Below are positions 17,152-26,435 of a DNA stretch of 64,000 nucleotides, piece by piece. How positions within the stretch are numbered: the first letter of the stretch is position 1; the number at the start of each line of letters is the position of its first letter. The notes under the pieces were generated by a model. The model was not told the origin of the DNA. It saw nothing but the letters and a program-made list of their open reading frames with translations, and did no database searches. Position numbers and translations under genes: made by a program. Origin of the DNA: Paenibacillus algicola (GTDB lineage: Bacteria > Bacillota > Bacilli > Paenibacillales > Paenibacillaceae); the NCBI RefSeq assembly GCF_005577435.1, contig NZ_CP040396.1:3166501-3230500 (forward strand). Reading direction: 5' to 3'.

Positions 17152-18225
17152 TTATTTCATATATTGCATATATTCATCGTATGGCGTAAAGGAAATTTGT
17201 TCTGCAGCCAGCCTGCCTTCCGACCAGCCATAGACCACTGCCAACTCCCCAATGAACTCACTCGGGGAAATACTTCCCGCAAGGCGCAGCACCAGCCTGC
17301 CGTCCTCTACAGCATGGTATACCACCGACCCGAATCCAACATGAGTAAAGTTCGTACGGCTTCCTTCCTCATCCGGAAGGGCAAGCCGGGTTTCCTCGCC
17401 ATCCACCTGCACAGACAACAGCAGGACTCCCTCCTGATGCTGAATACTGGAAACCACCCGCTCTTTCAGGATGTCGTGGAAGGACTCCACGGACACCTCT
17501 GAAAAATCCGCCCGGATGACGTGAACGTCCTGGGCATACACACCCGTACCCGAGCCCTGATTCAGCAGCACAACGATCTCGGAGCTTCCATCTCCGTTCA
17601 CATCCATATCCAGCAGCTGCGGTGATGATTTCCAGGAGACGGGCGTTGCCCAAGGATACGTATGCTGGTTCCCGTTCATGTCCAGGGTCAGCGCTTGATA
17701 GCGGCCTTCCTGCTCCCACTCTCCGTATATTGCAATGCTCTTGTCTGCTTCCCCGTAAGCAAGAGGACGCTTGCCGCGGCTGTCAATGACAAGCGCTTTA
17801 GGATCCTCGCTGACACTCGCCTTTCCGCCGGAAATCTGTTCAAACAAAGATAGTGGAACCATCATTCGATTGTGTTCAATATATACCGGAGACTTTAAGG
17901 TGAAGTAGCTGCCATCCGGAAGGGAAACTCTTGCGCTGCCGCTCTTCACTGCATAGCGCTGACCGTCTGCTGTCATGCTCAATTCCTTGGCATTGTGGTT
18001 CCACTTCAGAGAGATCCCCCGCCAGTCCTTCATTAAATAAACAGGAACATAAAGCTCCCCCTGCTGAACTGCAGGTGCAACCTCTACGCTTACCATCTGG
18101 TGATCTATATAATAATCCATCGTGTGGGGCTGCTCTCTATGAGCCGCTCCATTCACGCTTCCTCCCGAATGAATAACGGTCGAGAGCAGGATTGAGGCCA
18201 TCAAGGAGCCGATCAGTTTATTCAT
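17152..18225 (-). CDS. Secreted protein with copper amine oxidase N-terminal-like (stalk) domain
   Basis: 357 residues from the ATG at 18225 (AGGAAGGAT upstream); a start 11 codons earlier has no ribosome site. Signal peptide (about 1-30), then a stalk domain with YVPVYLMKDWRGISLKWN, MTADGQRYAVKSGS and NRMMVPLSLFEQISG, the pattern of the copper amine oxidase N-terminal-like repeats common in Paenibacillus exported proteins. The C-terminal half has an FG-GAP-like LDMDVNGDGSSEIVVLLNQG calcium-binding loop. No catalytic domain seen; probably a cell-surface protein of unknown role. Confidence 0.8.
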   Translation of the reverse strand: MNKLIGSLMASILLSTVIHSGGSVNGAAHREQPHTMDYYIDHQMVSVEVAPAVQQGELYVPVYLMKDWRGISLKWNHNAKELSMTADGQRYAVKSGSARVSLPDGSYFTLKSPVYIEHNRMMVPLSLFEQISGGKASVSEDPKALVIDSRGKRPLAYGEADKSIAIYGEWEQEGRYQALTLDMNGNQHTYPWATPVSWKSSPQLLDMDVNGDGSSEIVVLLNQGSGTGVYAQDVHVIRADFSEVSVESFHDILKERVVSSIQHQEGVLLLSVQVDGEETRLALPDEEGSRTNFTHVGFGSVVYHAVEDGRLVLRLAGSISPSEFIGELAVVYGWSEGRLAAEQISFTPYDEYMQYMK

Positions 18226-18306
18226 TGTCACACATATCCTTCCTGTAACCCGATTCATATGTCTATCATACCGGACTTCGCAGGAAAAAGGGTAAAAATG
18301 TGGACA

Positions 18307-21300
18307 TTATTTCAAATCAAATTGATACGTTTTGATCTCAAACGGCTTCATCGTGAAGTCCACGCTACCCTCTGTTATGGCTGCCTCAGCCAGCTTCTGC
18401 TCCATAAGATTCACTTCTGCCGCCGAGACGGCTGGGAGGTGGAGCTTCAGCTTGCCGACCGCCCGGCTGCCCGAGGTCTCGTACAGTCTCACTATGACAG
18501 CTTCGCTGTCCTCTGCCTGCTTTACAGCCTCAATCATCACCTGACTGTGATTGACCTCAAAGACAGAGAAGGAAGCCGGCGCACCCTCCGGGACTTGCTG
18601 TATTTGTGCTGCAGCAGACACGGCACGGAGCGGAACATTCAGCTCATAGCCCGCCTTATATACGGCAGCAGCGGCAGCATCCCCTTCATGCGGGAACAAC
18701 GCATATGTGAATTCATGCTCCCCGCGGTCCGCAGTTTCATCCGGATAGCCTGGACTCCGCAGCAGGTTGATATCCAGTCCGTATTCATCGGCGCGGTAGC
18801 CGTATTTGCTGTCATTGAGTATAGAAACACCGTAGCCACTTTCCGACAGATCGATCCAGTGATGCGCACAAATTTCATCCCGGGCAAAATCCCAGGAGGT
18901 GTTGCGATGCAGCGGACGCTTCAAGTAGCCGAACTGAATCTCACTGGTCACCTCTCCGGCGCGTACATCGAGCGGGAAAGCAGCGCGCAGCATTTTTTGA
19001 TTCTCCTGCCAATGCACCTTGGTGTCAAAATCCAGACGCTCGCTTCCGGCCGTCAGAGAAATCGTCTGAATCAGCTGGGAGCTCCCGAATACGTAAGTCT
19101 GCTCTAGATAAGCTTTAGCCCCGTCTACACCAGCTTGAACCGAGGTGACACGCAGCTGGCTGCTCGGACGGCTGCGATAGTCGCCCCGGAAATCCCATGC
19201 ATCTCCGCCCCGGTCGTCATAGAGCGTCAGCACGTTAGCCGGCTCTCCGGCCCGAAGCAGCTCGCGTCCATGGCGCTTGTCAAGGATGGAGACGATCGTG
19301 CCGTCAGCAGAGAACTCTGCCTTCAGCAGTTCATTCTCCAGTGCCTGAGTGGATGCGGACAGTGCCGTTTGAGGCGCATCCTCTGAAGGGGCAACCACAC
19401 TGTATCCCATCGGCGGCACTTGAACGTGCTGCCACTTCCCGCCAATGCTCAGCCATTCCTTCCGCTCCCATGGCAAGGAGTTAAATAACACCACTTTTCC
19501 CATAGCACCGCCGGAAGCATGTGCAGCAATGGCTTCGTAGCGCTCTGCAATCAGCGACTCGGTCTGATCCAGCAGCACTTCGTATCTGGCGACAGACTCA
19601 TCGTACACTCTCTTGATCGAGGAGCCGGGAAGAATGTCATGGAACTGGTATAGCAAGGTTTCTTTCCAGATCTGCTCCAGCTCCTGCTGCGGATAAGGAA
19701 TTCCGCATAGCTGCTTCGCAAGCACGGCGGCGAACTCCAGCTCCCGTAGCGCCTTCTCCATCAAGCGGTTATACCGCTTGTTCTTCCCCTGCGTCGTCAG
19801 CGTTCCCTGATGCTTTTCCAGGTACAGCTCCCCGCGCCAGGTCTTGTAACGATCTCTTTGCTCATTCAATCGCTCCAGAAAGACTGCAGACGGCTCCTGC
19901 ACAACCGGAGGCAGCCCCAGCAGATTCCGCTCCCGCTCCAGGCGCTCCAGATGCTCTTCACCCGGTCCGCCGCCGCCGTCTCCAATGCCAAACAGCATGA
20001 GCGCCCGGTCCGATACATTTTTGTCGTGATACTCTTTATCGATCTTGATCAAGGAACGCGGCGCGGCCGGAGAGTTGTAAGTATCCTCCGGAGGAAGATG
20101 CGTCAGCACCTTGCTGCCGTCAATGCCCTCCCAGAAAAAGGTATGATGCGGATAGTCATTATATTGGTTCCAGGACAGCTTCTGCGTAACCATATACTGA
20201 ATGCCCGATTTCTTAAGCAGCTGCGGCAAGCTGGCCGTATATCCGAAAATATCCGGCACCCACAGCGATTTAACCGTCTGTCCGAACTCTTCCTGGTAGA
20301 AACGCTGTCCGTACAATATCTGACGAATCAAGGCTTCTCCGCCTGAAACATTAGAGTCGGGCTCAACCCACATCGCACCCTGAAGCTCCCAGCGGCCTTC
20401 CTGAATTCGTTCTTTAATCTCTTCATACAGCTTCGGATAATGCTCTTTAATCCATTGATAGAGCTGCGGCTGGCTCGCTCCAAATACATAATCGGGATAG
20501 CGCTCCATCATTCTCAGCACGGTAGCAAACGTTCTTGCCCCCTTGCGGATCGTCTCCCGGATGGGCCATAGCCAAGCCAAATCCATATGCGCATGGCCCA
20601 CCGCGCTGACCGTAAGCGTCGGGTCTCCGCCTTTCTTCGCCAGCTGCGGAGCCAGCAGGGCCCGGGCACGGGCTACCTCTTCATCGGTGAAATGCTCGGA
20701 GAAGATCAGTGAAGCCTCGTAGAGCGCCTGCAAAATCTGAGCCCGGCGCGAGGAGTCCTCCGGCAGCAGCCTGCCCAGCTCCAGCAGCACCTCGACGTCA
20801 TAATACAGCCCGCGCACCTGCTCCCGGCATGTTGCAATAACTGCTTCCTTCAGCGTCCCGCTATGATACCGCCCGAACAAATCATTACAGCCTGCGTCGC
20901 CCCATACATCAATAGCCTCACCGCCTTGAGCCTGCTCTGCGATCAGCACTACGCGTTTGCCGGGCTTGCCCAGCGCAGTTTCAAACTCAGAGTTCACATT
21001 GGTCAGGCCCTGTCTCGGCGTTCCTTCCTCATCCACCAGGCACAGCTCACCGTTAACGTCAATCAGCAGAACGACCTTTTGACCGGCAGACTCGGCGGGA
21101 ACAGTCCCCTCAAAATGAAACCATGCACAATCCCACAGCTCTCCCCACTTGGAGCCCGGCTTTAAATCCTGAACCGGCTTACCGCTCATACGGTCCTCAA
21201 AAGCAACCGGCTCCTTCGTCACCCAAGCATTAACGGTCAACGGCGCTCTTTCAACATAAATGTGCTGCTCAATCATATCCTTCATTTCCCGGAGTCGATC

Positions 21301-21324
21301 CAGATTAAACGGTTCGTATGGCAT
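18307..21324 (-). CDS. Alpha-mannosidase, glycoside hydrolase family 38
   Basis: 1005 residues, the normal length of bacterial cytoplasmic GH38 enzymes. Seen: zinc site GHAHMDLAWLWP near residue 243, catalytic Asp in WVPDIFGYTASLPQL, MWVEPDSNVSGGEAL, and the C-terminal beta-sandwich region. It should remove alpha-linked mannose from internalised oligosaccharides. ATG behind AAAGGAG. The divergent-looking upstream gap carries an ATATCA/TGATAT operator that is repeated in front of the adjacent GntR/LacI-type regulator, so both are likely in one regulon. No sugar transporter gene is adjacent. Confidence 0.92.
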   Translation of the reverse strand: MPYEPFNLDRLREMKDMIEQHIYVERAPLTVNAWVTKEPVAFEDRMSGKPVQDLKPGSKWGELWDCAWFHFEGTVPAESAGQKVVLLIDVNGELCLVDEEGTPRQGLTNVNSEFETALGKPGKRVVLIAEQAQGGEAIDVWGDAGCNDLFGRYHSGTLKEAVIATCREQVRGLYYDVEVLLELGRLLPEDSSRRAQILQALYEASLIFSEHFTDEEVARARALLAPQLAKKGGDPTLTVSAVGHAHMDLAWLWPIRETIRKGARTFATVLRMMERYPDYVFGASQPQLYQWIKEHYPKLYEEIKERIQEGRWELQGAMWVEPDSNVSGGEALIRQILYGQRFYQEEFGQTVKSLWVPDIFGYTASLPQLLKKSGIQYMVTQKLSWNQYNDYPHHTFFWEGIDGSKVLTHLPPEDTYNSPAAPRSLIKIDKEYHDKNVSDRALMLFGIGDGGGGPGEEHLERLERERNLLGLPPVVQEPSAVFLERLNEQRDRYKTWRGELYLEKHQGTLTTQGKNKRYNRLMEKALRELEFAAVLAKQLCGIPYPQQELEQIWKETLLYQFHDILPGSSIKRVYDESVARYEVLLDQTESLIAERYEAIAAHASGGAMGKVVLFNSLPWERKEWLSIGGKWQHVQVPPMGYSVVAPSEDAPQTALSASTQALENELLKAEFSADGTIVSILDKRHGRELLRAGEPANVLTLYDDRGGDAWDFRGDYRSRPSSQLRVTSVQAGVDGAKAYLEQTYVFGSSQLIQTISLTAGSERLDFDTKVHWQENQKMLRAAFPLDVRAGEVTSEIQFGYLKRPLHRNTSWDFARDEICAHHWIDLSESGYGVSILNDSKYGYRADEYGLDINLLRSPGYPDETADRGEHEFTYALFPHEGDAAAAAVYKAGYELNVPLRAVSAAAQIQQVPEGAPASFSVFEVNHSQVMIEAVKQAEDSEAVIVRLYETSGSRAVGKLKLHLPAVSAAEVNLMEQKLAEAAITEGSVDFTMKPFEIKTYQFDLK

Positions 21325-21391
21325 GTTAAGATCTCCTTTTTTATATCAATAAAATCAGATTATATATCAGTTTAATATCACAGGTATAAAT

Positions 21392-21412
21392 ATATCAGAT
21401 ATTACGTGATAT
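21392..21412. promoter_or_regulatory. Candidate regulator operator upstream of the mannosidase gene
   Basis: 21-bp near-palindrome ATATCA-N9-TGATAT, with further ATATCA half-sites just to its left (21363-21381). The same half-sites occur in front of the regulator gene at 22689. Confidence 0.6.
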
Positions 21413-21442
21413 TGAAATAAAAGATCATCATAAAAATAAAAA

Positions 21443-21478
21443 AGCCAACGCCCGGCAACATTTCACCGTTCGCTGGCT
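21443..21478 (-). terminator. Intrinsic terminator of the GntR/LacI-type regulator gene
   Basis: Minus strand stem AGCCAgCGaACG/CGttGGCT type with a loop, followed by TTTTTTATTTTT, about 46 nt past the stop. Confidence 0.7.
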
Positions 21479-21524
21479 AGAAGATATAAATGCCTAATCC
21501 TTAAGAAATACTGCACTATGTGCT

Positions 21525-22667
21525 CTAATGAGGTCGACTTACAGAGTCTCTGAGCACCAGATTCGTCTGCAGCCGGATGGACTGAGCTTTGGCTTCCGGC
21601 TCCTGCCGCCTATGGAGCAGCAGCTTCAGCGCTTCGGCACCAAAGTCATCCAGCGGCTGGGCCACGGTCGTCATCGGCACCGGCGCATACTCCAGCATGC
21701 TGTGGTCGGAGAAGCCGGTGACCGACAGGTCCTCCGGAACCCGATAACCGAGCCGGAGCGCCGCATTCATCGCAGACATGGCCAGGTAATCATCACAGCA
21801 TACCAGTGCGGTGAGGCCGCTCGCCCTTTTTAGAAAATCGCCAATGAGCTTCACCCGCTCCAGATCCCCCTCATAAAGGATGCCAGGCTCCTCCCGGATC
21901 AAGATCCGCTCCTGCTGAATGTCGACCTTGCCGGCCAGGAGTGCATCCAGATAGCCCTGATACCGCTCTTCCCGACTCCGCACCTGATGCAGTTGACCCG
22001 CGATAAATCCGATTTCCCGGTGACCGAGAGAGAGCAGATGCGCTGTCATATCATAAGAGCCCTGGTAATGGTCATGGCTCACACTATCAAAATCAACTTC
22101 ATTAAATTGACGATCCATGATGACGACGGGATATCTTTGCAGCTTCAGCCGAAGCAGATGGTCACCGCAGATTTTCCGGTCCACCGGAAAGAGCAGAATG
22201 CCCATGATGTCCTTCCGGGCGGCAAATGCCTTTACGGCTGCCATCTCCTCTTCCTCCGTACCTGCGATACGAAGCACGATAGCAATCCCTTGCCGGTGAG
22301 CTGCGCGGTCAATAGACACCACGAGCCTGCCAATATAATCATCCATGCCTGGAACGATCAGCGCGATCTGCCTTCCTGCCGCGAGCTCCTCCTGATTATA
22401 AGCCCCCTCTGTGCTCCCTGCTGCCTGCTCCAGCTGAGACCGGTCTACATCCGCGAGGAAGGTCCCCCGCCTTGGCATACGGTAGACCAGCCCCTCGTCC
22501 TGCAGCGCCTGCAAAGCCAGCTTACCGGTCATACGGCTGACCCCGAATTTTGCCGCAAGCTCACCCTCGGACGGAATGAGATCATGTGGCTTTAAGCCCT
22601 GCTCCAGAATGATGCCAATGACCTGCTCCTTCACCTGCTCAAATAACTTTCCTGTTTTTTTGTTCAT
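21525..22667 (-). CDS. GntR-HTH regulator with LacI-type sugar-binding domain (AraR-like)
   Basis: 380 residues. N-terminal GntR winged helix (residues 1-70: LIPSEGELAAKFGVSRMTG, LVYRMPRRGTFLA) joined to a periplasmic-binding-protein-like domain of LacI/GalR type (from about 95: IALIVPGMDDYIGRLV, LLSLGHREIGFIAG, VTGFSDHSMLEY). This GntR-LacI combination is the AraR layout and senses a sugar in the cytoplasm. The gene lies upstream of, and on the same strand as, the GH38 mannosidase gene, and both have the same operator-like palindrome, so autoregulation and control of mannosidase are likely. Confidence 0.9.
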   Translation of the reverse strand: MNKKTGKLFEQVKEQVIGIILEQGLKPHDLIPSEGELAAKFGVSRMTGKLALQALQDEGLVYRMPRRGTFLADVDRSQLEQAAGSTEGAYNQEELAAGRQIALIVPGMDDYIGRLVVSIDRAAHRQGIAIVLRIAGTEEEEMAAVKAFAARKDIMGILLFPVDRKICGDHLLRLKLQRYPVVIMDRQFNEVDFDSVSHDHYQGSYDMTAHLLSLGHREIGFIAGQLHQVRSREERYQGYLDALLAGKVDIQQERILIREEPGILYEGDLERVKLIGDFLKRASGLTALVCCDDYLAMSAMNAALRLGYRVPEDLSVTGFSDHSMLEYAPVPMTTVAQPLDDFGAEALKLLLHRRQEPEAKAQSIRLQTNLVLRDSVSRPH

Positions 22668-22688
22668 GGTTATCCTGCCTTTTTTCGT

Positions 22689-22710
22689 ATATCACGTATA
22701 TCACTGATAT
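22689..22710. promoter_or_regulatory. Candidate operator upstream of the GntR/LacI-type regulator gene
   Basis: 22-bp near-palindrome ATATCA-N10-TGATAT ending 22 nt upstream of the start codon; same half-sites and the same CGTA core as the element at 21392. Confidence 0.6.
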
Positions 22711-22788
22711 TTACTATACCACACGAAAAAGAGACCTGTCCCCTGATTTTCTTCACCTGCCGGATCGTCAAGCCAGTCCAATGCCGAT

Positions 22789-23721
22789 CTATCCCTGCTT
22801 TCTGGATTTTAGCAACGGCCTCGCCTCAGTAAGCAGCTGATTCAAGCGTCCGGTCAGGTCATGAAACTGGTTCTTCTCGTGCTCAGACTCAGCGGAAAGA
22901 CTCATCAATTCCAGATCAGCCTCGCATTGCTTCAGCGCTGCATACAGCGTCCGGGATCGGCTTGGCGCCGGCAAGGGCCGAGCGTCATTGTATAGATCCA
23001 GATGCAAACACCCATTACTTCCGATCTGCCCCAGATATACGTCCTTATATTTCAATTGGGCAGGCTCCAGCTGAGACTGAAGCCACTGCTCGCTGCGGCC
23101 CGCTGCCTGCAGCGGCTCCGTCATCAGCTTCCCGTCCATAATCACAATCTGGGGCTCCTTCAGCTGACTTGTGCGTAAATGGAGGTCGCCGGGTGTCAGA
23201 GGCTGCTTGTCCGGAGCGAGCATCACATTCACTTCACCGCTGGATTCCATAATCGCGAATTCAACGTCTGCCAGGTCGAACACACTTTTATTCCGGAGCT
23301 GCTCCATCAGCTCATCCGAGCTCATTTTTTCTTTCTTGAGTGCAGCCTCCTGAATTTTTCCGTTTCGAACGAGCACACGCGCTTTAAAATCAATAAAATC
23401 CCGGATTCGCTTGCTCTTGATCTGAAGCATTTCGATGCCTAAAGAGAGAATAACCCATACCACCAGGGCCACAATACCCAGATACCAGTTTCCTTCAAGG
23501 TCGAGCGAAATGTAGGCCGCCAAGCTGCCAATCGTAATGCCTGTAATATATTCAAAAAAAGACAGCTGCGATGCCTGCCGCTTGCCCAGCAGCTTGGTAA
23601 GCAGAAATAAAATCACCAGCGAGCTTAATGTGCGTACAGATACTTCCAGCCACATCGGCATGCCAAAGAAGCTCCTTTCCATGTCAGTCATAACCTGTAG
23701 TATAAGGAAAACAGTCTGCAT
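22789..23721 (-). CDS. DUF421 (YetF/YcaP-type) membrane protein
   Basis: 310 residues. Three membrane helices at the N-terminus (about 25-45, 55-75, 80-95) with the family motif KLLGKRQASQLSFFEYITGITIGS, then the cytoplasmic DUF421 domain (ARVLVRNGKIQEAALKKEKMSSDELMEQLR, and a second copy-like part). The C-terminal 80 residues are an extra charged helical region. Family members in Bacillus include the spore-associated YetF group; the biochemical role is unknown. The start is uncertain because no clear ribosome site was found. Confidence 0.85.
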   Translation of the reverse strand: MQTVFLILQVMTDMERSFFGMPMWLEVSVRTLSSLVILFLLTKLLGKRQASQLSFFEYITGITIGSLAAYISLDLEGNWYLGIVALVVWVILSLGIEMLQIKSKRIRDFIDFKARVLVRNGKIQEAALKKEKMSSDELMEQLRNKSVFDLADVEFAIMESSGEVNVMLAPDKQPLTPGDLHLRTSQLKEPQIVIMDGKLMTEPLQAAGRSEQWLQSQLEPAQLKYKDVYLGQIGSNGCLHLDLYNDARPLPAPSRSRTLYAALKQCEADLELMSLSAESEHEKNQFHDLTGRLNQLLTEARPLLKSRKQG

Positions 23722-23863
23722 CTATTCTGCCCGGCGAAAAAGCTTCACCAAAAAATAATATTTATAACTTTTTCTTATGGAGAAAGCGTTTTTTTATTGA
23801 GTTATTGGCCTCAGACAGGTAAAGTTAAAAGAAAAAATACATATTGGAGAGGAGCTTGCATTC

Positions 23864-24826
23864 ATGACATTTAATGAACGCCGCTTCGATGTCATCACGT
23901 TCGGTGAGTCGATGGGGATGCTTTATCCAGAAGGACCTCGGGGAATCGGCCAAGGCGGCACTATGAGCCAGTCCTTCGGAGGAGCCGAAAGCAATCTTGC
24001 AATTGGCCTCGCAAGACTGGGCTGTCAGGTAGGCTGGTTCAGCCAGCTGGGCCGCGATCCTTTAGGTAAAGGTATTGTGAAAACGCTTCGCGGAGAAGGC
24101 GTTGACGTCTCCAGGGTCCACTATACGACAGATGCACCGACCGGCCTAATGCTGCGGGAGCAAGTCCGGGGCAAGTCTTCGGTTTATTATTACCGCGCCG
24201 GCTCTGCCGCAAGCAGAATGACACCGGAGCTTGTGGACCCCGCTTATATTGCCGACAGCCGTATCGTCCATATTACCGGCATTACGCCCGCACTGAGCCA
24301 GAGCTGCCTGGACACAGTCCGCCGCGTCATCGCACTCTGCAAGGAGCACGGCACGAAGATCAGCTTCGATCCGAACCTGCGCCTCAAGCTGTGGAGCATT
24401 CAGCAGGCAAGACCCGTGCTGCTGGAGCTGGCGAATCACTGCGACTACTTCCTGCCCGGCTACGATGAGTGCAAGCTTTTGTATCAGACGGATAGCGAGC
24501 AGGAAATCTTCGAACAGCTGCGCAAGCTGAACGCCGTAACGGTCGTGAAGAGCTATAACGACAGTAATGTGATCGTCGAGCCAGACCGCCTTAATACAGT
24601 TCCTTTCCGCAAGGTTAAGCACGTGGTAGATACCGTAGGCGCCGGAGACGGCTTCTGTGCCGGCTTCCTCGCAGGCATCTCGAAAGGACAATCCCCTGAA
24701 GAAGCACTTCAGCTGGCTGCCCTGACAGGCTCTATGGTTGTAGAAGCTGTGGGTGACTGGGAAGCGCTTCCGACCTGGGAAGAAGTGGAGCAGGAACAGG
24801 GCATTACCGCTCACATCGAGCGATAG
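23864..24826 (+). CDS. kdgK: 2-dehydro-3-deoxygluconokinase (PfkB family)
   Basis: 320 residues with GAGGAG 9 nt before the ATG. PfkB signatures: FGGAESNLAIGLARLG near residue 45 and the catalytic DTVGAGDGFCAGFLAG near 265. The N-terminal DVITFGESMGMLYPEGP matches KDG kinases. It phosphorylates 2-keto-3-deoxygluconate to KDPG, which the aldolase encoded next cleaves, so the pair completes the lower pectin/uronate degradation route. The AAAGCGTTTT core in the upstream region loosely resembles a CcpA site, but it is not a full match. Confidence 0.9.
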   Translation: MTFNERRFDVITFGESMGMLYPEGPRGIGQGGTMSQSFGGAESNLAIGLARLGCQVGWFSQLGRDPLGKGIVKTLRGEGVDVSRVHYTTDAPTGLMLREQVRGKSSVYYYRAGSAASRMTPELVDPAYIADSRIVHITGITPALSQSCLDTVRRVIALCKEHGTKISFDPNLRLKLWSIQQARPVLLELANHCDYFLPGYDECKLLYQTDSEQEIFEQLRKLNAVTVVKSYNDSNVIVEPDRLNTVPFRKVKHVVDTVGAGDGFCAGFLAGISKGQSPEEALQLAALTGSMVVEAVGDWEALPTWEEVEQEQGITAHIER

Positions 24827-24906
24827 AACGCATGGAACCCATTTCATTGCATCCGCTTACTTAAATTGAAGAATGACCTAAATTGAAGAATGGAGTGTAT
24901 CTCTTA

Positions 24907-25572
24907 ATGAAAAAGCTAAAATTGATTCAGCAAATTCACGAAGCCGGCGTGGTCGCCGTTCTTCGTGCCGATTCACCGGAAGAAGTCGTTTCTATGGCCA
25001 AGCATGCCATTGAAGGCGGCATCAAGGTGATCGAGATTACATTGACGGTGCCTTTCGCTCTGGAAGCCATAACCGAGCTGGCGAAGACCTATTCCTCTGC
25101 TGACCCTGCGGCAGACAATTACGCAATCATCGGTGCCGGCACCGTCCTGGATCCTGAAACCGCGCGTGCAGCCATTCTGGCTGGCTCGGAGTTCGTCGTG
25201 GCTCCAGGCGTTCACCGCGAGACGATTCTGCTGTGCAACCGCTACCGGGTGCCGGTGATGCCGGGTGCCGTAACTGTATCGGATATTACTGTGGCTCTGG
25301 AGCTTGGCGTTGACGTATTGAAGCTGTTCCCGGGCAACCTCTACTCTCCTTCGGTCATCCCATCCCTGCGGGGTCCACTGCCACAGGCCAACATCATGCC
25401 AACCGGCGGCGTCAACCTGGACAATCTGGGAGAATGGTTCAAGGCCGGGGCGTTTGCGGTAGGCATCGGCTCCGATTTAACGAAGGATGCCGTCAAAACG
25501 GGTGACTTCTCCTTGATCTCGGACAAAGCGAGAGCCTATATTGAAGCTTTCCAAAAAACCAAGCAAGCGTAA
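24907..25572 (+). CDS. eda: Bifunctional KDPG/KHG aldolase
   Basis: 221 residues from the ATG at 24907, with GGAG 11 nt upstream. Class I aldolase signatures: GVVAVLRADSPEE, catalytic Glu43 in VIEITLTVPF, and the Schiff-base Lys139 in VLKLFPGN; PTGGV at the phosphate site. It cleaves KDPG into pyruvate and glyceraldehyde-3-phosphate. It follows kdgK by 80 nt on the same strand and the two are probably cotranscribed. The gap between them has a 13-nt direct repeat (AAATTGAAGAATG twice), likely a small local duplication. Confidence 0.95.
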   Translation: MKKLKLIQQIHEAGVVAVLRADSPEEVVSMAKHAIEGGIKVIEITLTVPFALEAITELAKTYSSADPAADNYAIIGAGTVLDPETARAAILAGSEFVVAPGVHRETILLCNRYRVPVMPGAVTVSDITVALELGVDVLKLFPGNLYSPSVIPSLRGPLPQANIMPTGGVNLDNLGEWFKAGAFAVGIGSDLTKDAVKTGDFSLISDKARAYIEAFQKTKQA

Positions 25573-25621
25573 GCTGCACGGCGTTCCGGCTTCATATACG
25601 TATAGCTTTCTGTTTTAGAAG

Positions 25622-25660
25622 AAGCGGCGATTTCCGGCTCATCGGGCCGGATCGCTGCTT
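25622..25660. terminator. Bidirectional intrinsic terminator
   Basis: Stem AAGCGGCGA...CCGG/CCGG...TCGCTGCTT with T-rich flank, between the KDPG aldolase gene and the convergent YitT-family gene. Confidence 0.8.
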
Positions 25661-25662
25661 CT

Positions 25663-26259
25663 TTATTTATAGACCTGCTTACGAAGCGTACACAGACCCG
25701 TAGCCAGTGCACCCGCCACAATCGTAACCAGCGACTGGACAAAGGTACCGCCGCTTAACAGCACCCCGCCGGCACCTATTATAGCCAGATCCATAATCAG
25801 AATAATGATCCCGACATTCAGCGGCACATATCGCGTCAGAAAGTGTGCCAGCAGGTCTGTCCCGCCCGTGCTTGTCTCAAATCGAAGCATCAGGCCGAGT
25901 CCGGCACCGATGAAGGCTCCCCCCGCCGCCGCATTGAAAGCAATGCTGCCGCCAATATAGGAGGGTGCCCAAGCCTGCAGCGGAGCCAGCAGATCAATCA
26001 TGAGCGAAGAGATGAGCATCCCTGTCAGGCTGTTATAGAAAATATCCCGATTCAAAAGCCAGGCCGCGAGAAACATCGGCACACTGCACACAATAATGAC
26101 AAAGCCGATTGGCAAGCCGCTCAAATAGTTAACGATCAGCGCAATGCCGATCACGCCGCCATCCAGCACATGGCTGGGCACGAGAAAAGCATTGGTTCCC
26201 ATGGCGATGAACAGGCTGCCCAATACCATTATGCAATATTTGACCCAAGACATTTGCAT
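25663..26259 (-). CDS. YitT-family (YczE-like) integral membrane protein
   Basis: 198 residues with five membrane helices. The motif VPSHVLDGGVIGIALIVNYL, the GAGLGLMLRFETSTGGTDLLA segment and the final GGTFVQSLVTIVAGALATG match the YitT family minus its usual C-terminal DUF2179 domain, so it is the short form. Transport role is inferred only from topology. Monocistronic; stop lies beside the bidirectional terminator. Confidence 0.8.
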   Translation of the reverse strand: MQMSWVKYCIMVLGSLFIAMGTNAFLVPSHVLDGGVIGIALIVNYLSGLPIGFVIIVCSVPMFLAAWLLNRDIFYNSLTGMLISSLMIDLLAPLQAWAPSYIGGSIAFNAAAGGAFIGAGLGLMLRFETSTGGTDLLAHFLTRYVPLNVGIIILIMDLAIIGAGGVLLSGGTFVQSLVTIVAGALATGLCTLRKQVYK

Positions 26260-26435
26260 CTTGCACAGCCTTTCATTTCAGGAATACCTATGTATATGCT
26301 TGTCTTTTGGCAAATATTGATCGTGGACTGATTTTTATATAGCCCTGCTAGATGCCATTCTCCGTTTGTGCTCCACCGGTTTTAAACTTATACTAATAGA
26401 AGAAAACGTTCACAGTACAGAAGAGGTGACCTGTT

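Noticed and set aside
23770..23810. CcpA cre-like AAAGCGTTTT upstream of kdgK
   Set aside because: Only the core matches; flanking positions do not fit the cre consensus.
24862..24892. AAATTGAAGAATG direct repeat between kdgK and eda
   Set aside because: Two copies of a 13-nt unit; probably a local duplication without clear function.
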